Numbered from the stretch's first letter, positions 35,105 through 44,181 are shown. The stretch is 64,000 nucleotides of DNA from JBFHIZ01 sp963666475 (GCA_963666475.2 OY762821.2:1-64000), one strand, 5' to 3'. A program made the numbers and translations. The notes: generated by a model from the letters alone, not told the origin.

Positions 35105-35974
35105 ATGAAAGAAAAAAAAGAGAAACAAAAAACAAACCGAATCATCCTACACGTTGCAGCAGGGCTTTTTTTTCTGCTGATTTTTGTGCTTGCGTTGATT
35201 CCAAACAAAATATATGGACCAACGGTACCAGAGGGGGACGTGGTTTCAGGCATTGTATTCCTTGGAGATTCAACGATTGGGAATTGTAAAGATACAACGG
35301 GAATTGCAGCATTAGTTGAACAGGGAACGGATCTTTTGACTTACAACTGTGCAATTGGTGGAACGAGTATGTCAAACATGAATACACTGTTTCAAAATGA
35401 TTCAAACGTGTTTTTTAATGAATTTAGTGTTACAAATCTTGTGGAAAAAATTTATCAATGGGATTTCCGTACACTTCTTTTGGCGGCCGAATATCTTCCG
35501 GATAAAAAGGCGGATCTGACATCGGTCATCATCCATTTGGCAAATGTGGATCTAAAAAAAATGAATTATGTTTTTATGGCACAGGGATTGAATGATTATA
35601 TGTCTCAAGTGCCACCGTTTGCTACGGATGAAATGGATGTATACACATACGAAGGTGCACTTCTAAGAACCGTGCGCATGCTTAAGGAAATCAGCCCAAA
35701 TATGCACATCGTGATTTTGACGCCGACTTATAATATGTTTCAGGAGAAATTATATGATGGAGAGGAACCTCTTGTATATCCATTAGATAACTATATTGAA
35801 GTGTGCAAAATGATTGCTTTAGAAGAGGGCGTAGAGTGCATTGATATGAGAGCCGCGCTTCAAATTGATGAAGAAAATCAAGCGGAGTATTTGGATGACT
35901 ATGTACATTTTAATGAAGCAGGCCGCAAGCTATATGCTTCAGTTTTGATTGATTATATAAGAACAGGTCGATAG
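35105..35974 (+). CDS. Membrane-anchored SGNH hydrolase/acyl-esterase
   Basis: A 289-residue protein with one N-terminal helix (about 12-33) and an extracellular SGNH domain. All four blocks are present: nucleophile S56 in FLGDSTIG, G86 in AIGGTS, N163 in QGLNDYM, and D265-x-x-H268 in DYVHFNEAGRKLY. It is homologous to the SGNH tail of the fusion at 10943 and to the degenerate protein at 38995; all share an SPTY/TPTY strand. It may deacetylate or transacetylate the glycan. ATG 35105 (GGAAG 5 bases upstream) is preferred over 35093. Confidence 0.8.
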   Translation: MKEKKEKQKTNRIILHVAAGLFFLLIFVLALIPNKIYGPTVPEGDVVSGIVFLGDSTIGNCKDTTGIAALVEQGTDLLTYNCAIGGTSMSNMNTLFQNDSNVFFNEFSVTNLVEKIYQWDFRTLLLAAEYLPDKKADLTSVIIHLANVDLKKMNYVFMAQGLNDYMSQVPPFATDEMDVYTYEGALLRTVRMLKEISPNMHIVILTPTYNMFQEKLYDGEEPLVYPLDNYIEVCKMIALEEGVECIDMRAALQIDEENQAEYLDDYVHFNEAGRKLYASVLIDYIRTGR

Positions 35975-35998
35975 ATCTGGGTGAATGGAGTATTTTAA

Positions 35999-37117
35999 AT
36001 GGAACGAATCGTTGAGATTGGTGTGAAAATTACAAAAATAACGGTATTTGCCTTGTTGACGGTCCAGTGTGTCTATGCTGTTATTTGGCTAAGTGGAAAT
36101 TTCATGAAGGTACCCGATTTCAGTTTGCCATCAGAAAGTTTGATCTATTCTCAATTGGTTGGGATTTTAGGACATGGATTCTTCTTTCTTTATATTTTGC
36201 AAGGAATGGCACTTTTTTCGTCGATACAGGTTGTGTTTGGAAAGAGTCTCTGGATTCCATTGTTTACGATAACGAATCCACTTGTTTTGCAGTTTGTATG
36301 TGCCCCTACGCCGGATGTTTTTGCAGTTTCTATCTTGTTACTTTTACTTGCTTCATTAATTAAGAAAGAGCCAATAAAAAGTATTCAAACAGTTTGGATT
36401 TTTGCACTTGGACTACTGAGTGCGCCATATTTCTTCGCAGGCCTTATTTGTCTATTTCTTCTTCAAATACAACTTTATATAGTACAAAAAAAAGAGTGTC
36501 AGAATGAAAATAGAAGGAAATGGACGAAATCTTTTTTATGGATACAATTTCTGCTTGTCAGCTTTATGATTGTTGTATTTTATCTGATTCAAGCAAATAG
36601 CCTTGGAGGAAACTCTGTATTTGCAGGGACTAATATGCGTTTTACAGTAAACCCAGATATTCCATCCAATCATTCGATATTGAGTGTAATAAAAGGAACA
36701 ATTGTGGATTTTGGTTATTGGGTGATGACTCCATTTACCTCGATTTATGCGATGGATCATTTGCTTTTGACATTTAATGGATGGAATTATTCAAATTTTA
36801 CAGAGGAATTGCCGAGAATCGGACGAGCATATATGGAGCTTTCCGAACGAAATTTATGCATTACAGGTGTTTTAACCGTTCTTGTCTATATCCTACAGAT
36901 GCTTTCTGCTAGGAATATTAAGAAAAAAATAAAAAAATTAATCGTACCAATCATTGCCGTATTATTCATTGCGTTTGAATTCACGGTTCTTAGCAAAAGA
37001 GGAATTGATTATCGAAGCGGACTATTTATGATACCGTTGTGGTATGGAATCATCTTGTTTGGATATCATAAGGTGAAAATCTTTTGCAAAAAGGAGGAAA
37101 CGAAAGAGTTATGCTAG
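35999..37117 (+). CDS. Polytopic membrane protein, function unknown
   Basis: A 372-residue protein with about nine hydrophobic helices. TGGAG lies 8 bases upstream of the ATG. Segments such as ITNPLVLQFVCAPTPDVFAVS suggest a substrate-facing helix pair, but no family was recognised. It may be a glycan polymerase or GT-C enzyme, because it sits between an SGNH hydrolase and a second unusual membrane gene within the glycan run. The 3' end overlaps the next gene by 7 bases. Confidence 0.58.
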   Translation: MERIVEIGVKITKITVFALLTVQCVYAVIWLSGNFMKVPDFSLPSESLIYSQLVGILGHGFFFLYILQGMALFSSIQVVFGKSLWIPLFTITNPLVLQFVCAPTPDVFAVSILLLLLASLIKKEPIKSIQTVWIFALGLLSAPYFFAGLICLFLLQIQLYIVQKKECQNENRRKWTKSFLWIQFLLVSFMIVVFYLIQANSLGGNSVFAGTNMRFTVNPDIPSNHSILSVIKGTIVDFGYWVMTPFTSIYAMDHLLLTFNGWNYSNFTEELPRIGRAYMELSERNLCITGVLTVLVYILQMLSARNIKKKIKKLIVPIIAVLFIAFEFTVLSKRGIDYRSGLFMIPLWYGIILFGYHKVKIFCKKEETKELC

Positions 37118-38154
37118 TCGGAACAATGAAATTATTATTTATTTTAGGAATTCTTCCATTTTTTATGGGAATTGGATTTGTAAAAAAACTTCAAGTACAG
37201 AGTGGAAAAATAGCAACCGCCTATGTTTCAGGATATATCAGTATGTTTGCAATCTTTCAAATGGTCTATACTTTGGCGTTGTTATTTTCAAATCAGATAG
37301 AAACTGTTGTTTGGGGATTTTCTGTGGCATTTTTACTTGCAATTGCAGGTTCTGTGATTTATGCAAGAAAAGAAATTCCAAAAGCATTTAAAAATCTGTA
37401 TGTGTTTTGTACAACGAAAAGGTCCAAAGGCTCAATTATTGCAATTGCTTTGGCTGGGGTGTGCATGTTGATTCCGATTGTCATGTCATTTGTACTGCAA
37501 TATGCAGATGGGGACGACTCTTATTATTTAGCTCTTGCAACCGCAATTGAAAAATCGGGGATGATCAATGGAAATCTTCCATATACAGGGGGAACCACAA
37601 CAGCAGACCTTCGTCATGTTTGGTCAGGAGGCGTCGCATTTGCTTCTTCATTAAGCCGACTTACGGGATTGCACCCTGCAATCCTGGCACATTTCTTGTA
37701 TCCACCATTTTTATTTGTCATTATGTTTATGATCTACTGGCTCATTGCAAAGATTCTATTAAAGGACAAAAAGCAATACATTCCTTTGTTTATGATCATC
37801 ATTGTGCTCATGTATGTTTTTGGAAATGTATCAATTTACACGGAAACAACATTTATGATTACTAGGACGTGGCAGGGGAAATCCATCTTTTCCAATATTA
37901 TTGTTCCAATCATGATTCTTTGTTTCCTGAAGATGAAAGAGGATGGAGGCAGGCCGTTTTACTGGGTTAAGATAGCCTTAGTCGGAATTGCAAGTATATT
38001 TGCTTCCACGATGGGAATCTTTTTTGCACCAGTGTTTATGGGATTGGCTTCGCTGATCATTACGATAGCAAACAAAAAATGGAAGTACCTGCTAGGATAT
38101 ATTTGTAGCATGATTCCAATATTAGGGTATGCTGTGTTATATGTACTCGGTTAA
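37111..38154 (+). CDS. DUF6077-like polytopic membrane protein, N-terminal half
   Basis: A 347-residue membrane protein with about nine helices and a large loop LQYADGDDSYYLALATAIE. I recall this DGDD-YY motif as typical of the DUF6077 family of putative GT-C enzymes, which are normally about 550-620 residues long. A TAA stop at 38152 ends it; reading past this stop in the same frame stays open for another eleven codons to a TGA that overlaps the ATG of the next gene. It may therefore be half of a split or frameshifted gene. The start is ATG 37111 (AGGAGG 13 bases upstream). Confidence 0.62.
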   Translation: MLVGTMKLLFILGILPFFMGIGFVKKLQVQSGKIATAYVSGYISMFAIFQMVYTLALLFSNQIETVVWGFSVAFLLAIAGSVIYARKEIPKAFKNLYVFCTTKRSKGSIIAIALAGVCMLIPIVMSFVLQYADGDDSYYLALATAIEKSGMINGNLPYTGGTTTADLRHVWSGGVAFASSLSRLTGLHPAILAHFLYPPFLFVIMFMIYWLIAKILLKDKKQYIPLFMIIIVLMYVFGNVSIYTETTFMITRTWQGKSIFSNIIVPIMILCFLKMKEDGGRPFYWVKIALVGIASIFASTMGIFFAPVFMGLASLIITIANKKWKYLLGYICSMIPILGYAVLYVLG

Positions 38155-38186
38155 TTGCATGCAACAGGGAAAGAGGTTCGTATATT

Positions 38187-38993
38187 ATGATTAATTTGTG
38201 GAAAGAAGTATTTCAGGTTTTTTTGAATTATATAGCAGATGGGTGGCATTTTATTACATTTGCGGGATTGTTCGTATATCTTTGGATTACAGAAAAGAAT
38301 AAGAACTTAAGAGTAACATTGCTTTATATTACTGCGGCGGTCATTTTTATTTTCTTTTTCCCGCTTACGATTTATGTTTCATTCCGAATCATGGGTGAGA
38401 ATGACACGTATTATCGTTTGTTGTGGTTTGCTCCGATTACGATTATTATCGCGTATGGAATCGTACACATGGTCAGCTCAAGAAAAGATAAGATGTCAAG
38501 GATTCTACTATCAGTTCTTGCGGCTTTAGTGATTATTGCAGGAGGAGATTTTGTATACGATAATGAGTTCTTTCAGACGACAAAAAACTATTATCAACTC
38601 CCACCGACCGTAGTCGCGATCTGCGATGAGATTGAAGTGGAGGGTCGTGAAGTAAAGGCGGTTTTTCCAAAGGAGTTGATGGAATATGTAAGACAATATT
38701 CCGCCACGGTGCATATGCCTTATGGACGTGAAATGCTTGTCGATCAATGGGGTTTTTATAACGAACTGTATGATGTGATGAATGGAGAGGTGATAGCGGA
38801 AGAACTTCTGACTACACTTGCTAGAGAGCAAGAATGCCATTATATCATTCTACAGGAAGGAAAAGTAGATGTTGATAAAATGGCATCTTATCAGTACATA
38901 CTAATAGATACGGTTGGTGGATATCAAATATTTTTAGATGAGACAGCATATCTTGGATTGGATGTAAATTATAAACAGAATATGGATCAGTAA
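38187..38993 (+). CDS. Membrane protein, possible C-terminal half of the DUF6077-like gene
   Basis: A 268-residue protein with four or five N-terminal helices and a soluble C-terminal domain of about 130 residues. AAAGAGG lies 10 bases before the ATG, so it may be translated on its own. Its frame differs from the gene upstream by 32 bases of spacing. The combined length (about 615) and the helix-then-soluble-tail layout fit one GT-C-like protein cut in two, but separate subunits are also possible. The gene ends one base from the convergent gene at 38995. Confidence 0.58.
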   Translation: MINLWKEVFQVFLNYIADGWHFITFAGLFVYLWITEKNKNLRVTLLYITAAVIFIFFFPLTIYVSFRIMGENDTYYRLLWFAPITIIIAYGIVHMVSSRKDKMSRILLSVLAALVIIAGGDFVYDNEFFQTTKNYYQLPPTVVAICDEIEVEGREVKAVFPKELMEYVRQYSATVHMPYGREMLVDQWGFYNELYDVMNGEVIAEELLTTLAREQECHYIILQEGKVDVDKMASYQYILIDTVGGYQIFLDETAYLGLDVNYKQNMDQ

Positions 38994-38994
38994 T

Positions 38995-39975
38995 CTAGTA
39001 ATTTAAAAGTGAGATATAACGATTTGCAATTAGTTTTCTTCCACTTGCATTTAACGTAATTCCATCGGATTCTAGATAGTCTTCATAGGTGTCCTTGTTG
39101 ATAGGGGCACCTAATATATTATCCAAATAGGAAACGCCGGTTTGTGTAGCTGCATTTTTGGCAGCAACCATGTACGTTGGAAGGAACCCATATCCGCTGT
39201 TTGTGATTTCAGAACCAACAAGCTCGCCGTTTTGATCAATCAGACAATAGGTAGGTGAAGCAACAACATACTGAAGATAAGGGAATTGTTCTTTCAACAT
39301 TTCGATGGAAAGATAGATAGCATTTGCATACATGCTAAAGTCTTCGCGGTCAATGCTTTCAATTGCTTGGCCGTCCAGATATTCTTTGGCATTGTAGTTG
39401 AAAATCAGAATGTCTACAGTGTTCCAATGAATACTTTGCAAGGTGTTGAGGGAAGCGTTCATGGTGTCTGTAGTATCTAGCTGATCCCAAAATGCGGTTT
39501 GCAAGTCATAGTTTTCACCTGCAATACATACCGATAGCCAATATAGATTCAAAACATCGGCAGGATATTCTTTCGAAAAAGGATTGTATACCGGCGCAAT
39601 TCGACTACTTGGAAAGCAGATGTTATAGATATTGGCATCTGGATAGGAAGTAGAAATTTGCTGAACGATTCCAGACTGGTCATCGAAATCCATGATGCTT
39701 TCATCTCCAAGAACAACGACATTTAGGATACCATCGTCTTTATAAGAAGGGTAAATCTGTTTGAGCTCTTCCGGTGTATACAAAACAAGATAATCTTCCG
39801 TTTCTTCCGCAAGATCGATTTGTTCAGTTGGTCGTTCCACCGTGATTCCTTGGTCCCAGATGACTAGACGAATCACTAGAAAAGCAGCAAATAGTACGAT
39901 GAATACCAAAATTGCTAGTGGGATGGCAGTTTGAAGGTTTATTTTTTTATAAAAAGGTTCTTTTTTTTGTGTCAT
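38995..39975 (-). CDS. Membrane-anchored degenerate SGNH-fold protein (predicted inactive)
   Basis: A 326-residue protein with one helix (about 17-39) and an SGNH-like ectodomain. Compared with the paralogues at 10943 and 35105, every catalytic position is altered. The GDS block reads LGDESI, with E92 in place of serine. The GLND block reads NAKE (K197 for Asn). The D-x-x-H block reads DGIT (T307 for His). The SPTYC strand and SGRKL tail are kept, so the fold is probably intact. A binding or scaffold role is inferred. GGAG lies 7 bases before the ATG and a TATAAT -10 at 40019-40024 lacks a clear -35. Confidence 0.72.
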   Translation of the reverse strand: MTQKKEPFYKKINLQTAIPLAILVFIVLFAAFLVIRLVIWDQGITVERPTEQIDLAEETEDYLVLYTPEELKQIYPSYKDDGILNVVVLGDESIMDFDDQSGIVQQISTSYPDANIYNICFPSSRIAPVYNPFSKEYPADVLNLYWLSVCIAGENYDLQTAFWDQLDTTDTMNASLNTLQSIHWNTVDILIFNYNAKEYLDGQAIESIDREDFSMYANAIYLSIEMLKEQFPYLQYVVASPTYCLIDQNGELVGSEITNSGYGFLPTYMVAAKNAATQTGVSYLDNILGAPINKDTYEDYLESDGITLNASGRKLIANRYISLLNY

Positions 39976-40103
39976 AATTTACTCCGTTCACATAAAATTT
40001 TTTCATGTATTTTCGTATATTATAGTATACGTTTCGTTCTCGAAAGTCTATGGGTAATTCTGATATTTCATAAAAATTTAAGGGAACGAAATTCAGAACA
40101 TGG

Positions 40104-40132
40104 TTGCAGAGTTCGCGGAAAGCATATAGAAT
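40104..40132 (+). promoter_or_regulatory. Promoter of the small-transporter pair
   Basis: TTGCAG (40104-40109) and TAGAAT (40127-40132), spacer 17, about 40 bases before the first start codon. Confidence 0.65.
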
Positions 40133-40172
40133 GACAATGTTGGGAAGTATAAAAGGGAAAGGTGAGGTTGAA

Positions 40173-40541
40173 ATGAAAAAAGTTAGACTTGGAGATATAC
40201 TGAAATTACAAGGGGCTGTTGCGTTGTTTTCGCTTTCAAGCATGATTTCAAAATTCATTGGTATGCAAGAAGGATTAACTGGGATGGTTTTTTTATTGTT
40301 GTTTGCGGAATTGGCCGTTTTAGGAATTTACGCAATTATTTGGCAGCAGTTATTAAAACGATTTGAATTATCTACCGCATATATCAACAAAGGGATGGTG
40401 TTGTTATGGTATATGATATGGTCGATTTTTATCTTTGGAGATGAAGTTGGTATAAAAAACTATATAGGCGTCATCATTGCGATAGCGGGAATTGTTCTGC
40501 TTAACATACCAGAAAAAGGAGGACAACATCATGGAAATTAA
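40173..40541 (+). CDS. Small four-helix transporter of the EamA/SMR (ArnF-like) type
   Basis: A 122-residue protein with four transmembrane helices, matching the half-size EamA/EmrE-like transporters. The start ATG 40173 has AAAGGTGAGG upstream; the frame's earlier codons are poor starts. It ends 11 bases inside the next small transporter gene, and such overlapping pairs usually form heterodimers. ArnE/ArnF pairs flip an amino-sugar on undecaprenyl phosphate. With an ArnC-like transferase at 32936, a similar role here is reasonable but unproven; drug export is the alternative. Confidence 0.75.
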   Translation: MKKVRLGDILKLQGAVALFSLSSMISKFIGMQEGLTGMVFLLLFAELAVLGIYAIIWQQLLKRFELSTAYINKGMVLLWYMIWSIFIFGDEVGIKNYIGVIIAIAGIVLLNIPEKGGQHHGN

Positions 40542-40881
40542 CATGCAGATCCTAGGCTTTGCGTCCATTATTTTTGGCGTGACCATTGCCGCTTTTTCAC
40601 AAGTCCTACTAAAGAAAAGTTCTAGAAAGGTCTATAAAAGCTGGATTTATGAATATTTAAATCCTTATGTAATCATTGGTTATGGGGCGTTGCTTATATC
40701 TATGCTTGCACAGATATTTGGATTAATGCAATTGCATTTTTCGGAAGGTGCAGTTCTAGAGGCGTTTGGATATATCATTGTAATGATCCTAAGTGCTATC
40801 TTTTTTCAAGAAAAGATTACAAGAAATAAAATTTTAGGAATGATGCTTATTCTGCTAGGAATGACTATCTACTATGTGTAG
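40531..40881 (+). CDS. Small four-helix transporter of the EamA/SMR (ArnE-like) type
   Basis: A 116-residue four-helix protein, partner of the gene just upstream. The conserved glutamate-rich turn SEGAVLEAFGYIIVMILSA and the FFQEKIT segment fit EamA/SMR halves. AAAGGAGG lies before ATG 40531, inside the previous gene. The heterodimer is predicted to flip a lipid-linked sugar or export a small amphipathic molecule. Confidence 0.77.
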   Translation: MEINMQILGFASIIFGVTIAAFSQVLLKKSSRKVYKSWIYEYLNPYVIIGYGALLISMLAQIFGLMQLHFSEGAVLEAFGYIIVMILSAIFFQEKITRNKILGMMLILLGMTIYYV

Positions 40882-40914
40882 GAATATTGGATAGAGGAAG
40901 GCATCCTGGATTTC

Positions 40915-40943
40915 TTGAAAAAGAACACGATAAATGCTATAAT
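40915..40943 (+). promoter_or_regulatory. Promoter of the large GH25 muramidase gene
   Basis: TTGAAA (40915-40920) and perfect TATAAT (40938-40943), spacer 17, with a TGC extension before the -10. It lies about 50 bases upstream of the start codon. Confidence 0.82.
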
Positions 40944-41001
40944 TGAACGTAATGCGATACGATAATCTGACTTGAATAGATCAATGTAAAAGGATGAAAA
41001 T

Positions 41002-44000
41002 ATGAACATGAACGATAATGAATTTGATGCTGCTTTTGAGAAATATCCTCGAAGAAAAAAAGTGGATTTGACTTACGAGAAATATGATCCACAAAAAGAA
41101 AAATCAAAATCAAATGAAAAAATAAAGAGAAGACAGCCAGAAGAGCGCGTGGCCAGAAGACCAAGACCAGAAGGCGATGTAAAACAAACACAGAGACCAA
41201 GACCGGAAGGTAATGTAAGACAAACACAGAGACCAAGACCGGAAGGTGATGTAAGACAAACACAGAGACCAAGACCGGAAGGTGATGTAAGACAAACACA
41301 GAGACCAAGGCCAGAAGGTACTGCAAGACAAGCACAAAGACCAAGGCCACAAAGACAAGAGCCGAAAGAAAAAGCAGGTTTTTTTGGAGCAATTGGTAAT
41401 TTTTTTGCTCATGCAGGCATTGGTGAATACTCCGTTATTGTATTTGCAATCATCCTGTTGGTATTTGGTGGATATACATATAATCAGTATCATCAGTCTC
41501 AGAAAACAAGTGAAGGCGTGGAATCTCTGATTCCAATTGGAGAGCAACTTGGAGAAGTAGCAAACCACCCAGATGTATTAATCAATACAATTATTTCTTC
41601 CTATGTCAATGGGCAAGAAGCAAATAAAGTATTGGAATCGCTAGATGAAAGCATTGAAATTACAGCGACATTTAGTTCGATTATGCAAGATTTAAAAGTG
41701 AAATTTGTAAATAAAAAGACGGATGAACTAGTTACTGGAATTCCGTTTAAAATTGAGATTATTCCACCACAAGGTGAATCGCTGACCGAAATTGACGAAG
41801 ACAAAGACGGCGTAATCTATGTCACAGGCCTTACTGGTGGGGATTATCAGGTTGTCTGTAAAAGCGTAGGAAATGTCTCTTTTTCAGCCGATCCTATTGA
41901 TGTAGTGGTAAAAGCAGAACTTGACTATTCAAAGATTAATATTATCAACGAAGTAAAAGAAGAATCAGAAGTCGTAGTTTCTCAAGAAGATACTGAAGTT
42001 GATGAAGTAGAAGTAGAGAGTGTGCTGAAAGATACCGTGGCATGGGTCGCTTCGACAAAGACGGTAGTTGGAGATGGATCTGGATATACAGAACTGGACA
42101 AGACCAAGATTACAGACCCTCTTGCAATTGCCTTTTTGTCTACTTCATTCTTTAAGGTTTCGGGAGTAAACTATGATTCTTATGTTTCCATATCGCCTTC
42201 GGGAACGGTGGCAAGAGGAACTCCTTTGACAGCAAGTTTTGATGCTACTACGGCTGGAATTCCGGGAGGAGATTCTTTGAACTACAGTTGGACTGTAAAT
42301 GGCGTAGATCAGGCTACGGATCAGAATATATTAGATATTCTAGCAGAAGATTACCCTGCAACGGGTTCGACGATGACAGTCGTGTTAACCGTTACAGATA
42401 ATACGGATCCAACGAAGAGTGGAACGGCTACAAAGACCGTAAATATTAATTCTGTAAGCTCGGTAACACTTTCGCCGACTGGTACCAAAGAGGTAATGAA
42501 GGGAACGTCCTTCTCTGTTACCTCAACAACTACAATGGCAGCAGGTACATCCACAGGCGTTACATGGTCTTCTAATGATGCGGCTGGTGCAGCAATTTCT
42601 TACGTACCAAATGGTAATGGGACTGCTACGGTAACCATTGCAGCGACTGCAACTGCTGGACAGACAGAAACTTTAACAGCTACAAGTAAGGACGATCCAA
42701 CCAAGGCGGCGACCCTTACGATTAAAGTTGTAGATTCGACCGATATTACGGTTACCTTGGATAAAGAAGATGAAGCAATTAACCGAAAGAAAACCTTACA
42801 GCTGAAGGCAACCGTCACAAGACAGGTCTCAAGTTCTGCAGTGACATGGTCTTCCTCGGATACAACCATTGCAACCGTTGATGCAAATGGATTGGTTACG
42901 GCAGTAGGAATTGGTGAAGCAACCATTACGGTTACTACGGTAGAGGCAAAGGCATCGGATGCAACAAAAAAAGCGACAGATACCTGTAAGGTAACTGTTA
43001 ATCCGCTATCTATCAAGATTACTTCATCAACGGATCCAGCACTTACTTCGGAAGAAATATATGTTGGTGAGACGGTAGATCTAACGGCTGTATTTGAAAG
43101 CTATCTGGCAACGGACCAGTTCATATGGGTCGTGACAGATGATACCTTAGGAAAGGTTACTTTGAAATCTGCTACGGACGGAAAACAGATTTATACATTC
43201 GAAGCTACAAAAGTTGGTACCGTAGGAGTAACGGTCAAGTCTACAGCTGCCCTTGGAGCGGATGGAAAAGCAGCCGAGAAGTCGTATTATTTCAAAGTTG
43301 TGACGAGTCCAAAAGATGACACCGTGACTAAATTGACGGATAATGATGGTACGCAGGTATATGTAAAAGATGGAACAACATATCGAGAGGCAACGTACTC
43401 CGATTACTATAAGGCAACAACCTTCTATGTAAAAGGTGAAATAGAATATACTTACACCGGATGGCAGACTTTGTCAGATGGAAGAACTTATTACTTTGAT
43501 AAGAATGGTAAAAAAGTGACTGGATATCAGGTCATCCAAGGAGTGGAATATGAGTTCTCTTCATTAGGTGTTCTATCCATGGGAGATGGAACGATTGGAA
43601 TTGATGTTTCAAAATGGAATGGAACCATTGATTGGAAAGCGGTCAAAGAATCTGGCGTTGATTTTGCAATTATTCGATGTGGTTATCGAGGATCAACAAC
43701 AGGTGCGTTGATTATCGACTCGAAATTTGAAGAGAATATGAAAGGCGCTATCGCTGCAGGAATTAAAGTTGGTGTATATTTCTTTACGCAGGCGATAACA
43801 GAATCTGAAGCGATAGAAGAAGCATCTATGGTGCTGGCACTTACCAGTAAATATACATTATCTTATCCAATTTTTATCGATACGGAAGGTAGTGGAGGAC
43901 GTGCAGACAGTTTGGACAAGTCGACACGTACAGCAGTTGTCAATGCATTCTGTAAGACCATTCGAAAAGAGAACAAACCAGTTGGAATCTATGCAGCAAA

Positions 44001-44181
44001 GAATTGGTTTAATACAAAACTAAGTGCAGATCAGTTATCTTCTTATACGATTTGGGTTGCGCAGTATGCGACAGCGAATACATACACAGGAAAATACGAC
44101 ATGTGGCAGTATACTTCGACTGGTCACGTTGGTGGTATTAGTGGGAATGTAGATATGAACAAGAGCTATGTCAATTATTAA
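41002..44181 (+). CDS. Large membrane-anchored GH25 muramidase with Ig-like domains
   Basis: A 1059-residue protein. Residues 1-130 are cytoplasmic and basic, with five 12-residue repeats RPRPEGDVRQTQ (53-112). A single helix spans about 143-160. Outside follow a juxtamembrane beta domain (about 230-312), a PKD-like and several Ig-like domains including a clear BIG2 (about 583-650), a choline-binding-like wall repeat (about 815-862) and a GH25 lysozyme domain (866-1059). The GH25 part has GIDVSKWN, FAIIRCGYRG and the catalytic DTE of FIDTEG. It hydrolyses peptidoglycan, probably to make room for glycan assembly or export. The next gene is a smaller relative. Confidence 0.92.
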   Translation: MNMNDNEFDAAFEKYPRRKKVDLTYEKYDPQKEKSKSNEKIKRRQPEERVARRPRPEGDVKQTQRPRPEGNVRQTQRPRPEGDVRQTQRPRPEGDVRQTQRPRPEGTARQAQRPRPQRQEPKEKAGFFGAIGNFFAHAGIGEYSVIVFAIILLVFGGYTYNQYHQSQKTSEGVESLIPIGEQLGEVANHPDVLINTIISSYVNGQEANKVLESLDESIEITATFSSIMQDLKVKFVNKKTDELVTGIPFKIEIIPPQGESLTEIDEDKDGVIYVTGLTGGDYQVVCKSVGNVSFSADPIDVVVKAELDYSKINIINEVKEESEVVVSQEDTEVDEVEVESVLKDTVAWVASTKTVVGDGSGYTELDKTKITDPLAIAFLSTSFFKVSGVNYDSYVSISPSGTVARGTPLTASFDATTAGIPGGDSLNYSWTVNGVDQATDQNILDILAEDYPATGSTMTVVLTVTDNTDPTKSGTATKTVNINSVSSVTLSPTGTKEVMKGTSFSVTSTTTMAAGTSTGVTWSSNDAAGAAISYVPNGNGTATVTIAATATAGQTETLTATSKDDPTKAATLTIKVVDSTDITVTLDKEDEAINRKKTLQLKATVTRQVSSSAVTWSSSDTTIATVDANGLVTAVGIGEATITVTTVEAKASDATKKATDTCKVTVNPLSIKITSSTDPALTSEEIYVGETVDLTAVFESYLATDQFIWVVTDDTLGKVTLKSATDGKQIYTFEATKVGTVGVTVKSTAALGADGKAAEKSYYFKVVTSPKDDTVTKLTDNDGTQVYVKDGTTYREATYSDYYKATTFYVKGEIEYTYTGWQTLSDGRTYYFDKNGKKVTGYQVIQGVEYEFSSLGVLSMGDGTIGIDVSKWNGTIDWKAVKESGVDFAIIRCGYRGSTTGALIIDSKFEENMKGAIAAGIKVGVYFFTQAITESEAIEEASMVLALTSKYTLSYPIFIDTEGSGGRADSLDKSTRTAVVNAFCKTIRKENKPVGIYAAKNWFNTKLSADQLSSYTIWVAQYATANTYTGKYDMWQYTSTGHVGGISGNVDMNKSYVNY
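41158..41355 (+). repeat. Five tandem 36-base repeats plus a partial unit
   Basis: Five in-frame 36-base units (41158-41337) encode RPRPEGDVKQTQ, two exact RPRPEGDVRQTQ copies and two variants; a partial RPRPQR follows. They lie in the cytoplasmic tail of the muramidase and are likely variable in copy number. Confidence 0.9.

Noticed and set aside
41158..41355. Possible CRISPR array
   Set aside because: Units abut without spacers, are in-frame codons of a membrane protein and no cas genes are present.
41110..41568. Minus-strand open frames across the 36-base repeats
   Set aside because: They are mirror frames of the repeat-encoding muramidase, with tandem hydrophobic repeats forced by the opposite strand. 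No ribosome binding site or family motif was seen.
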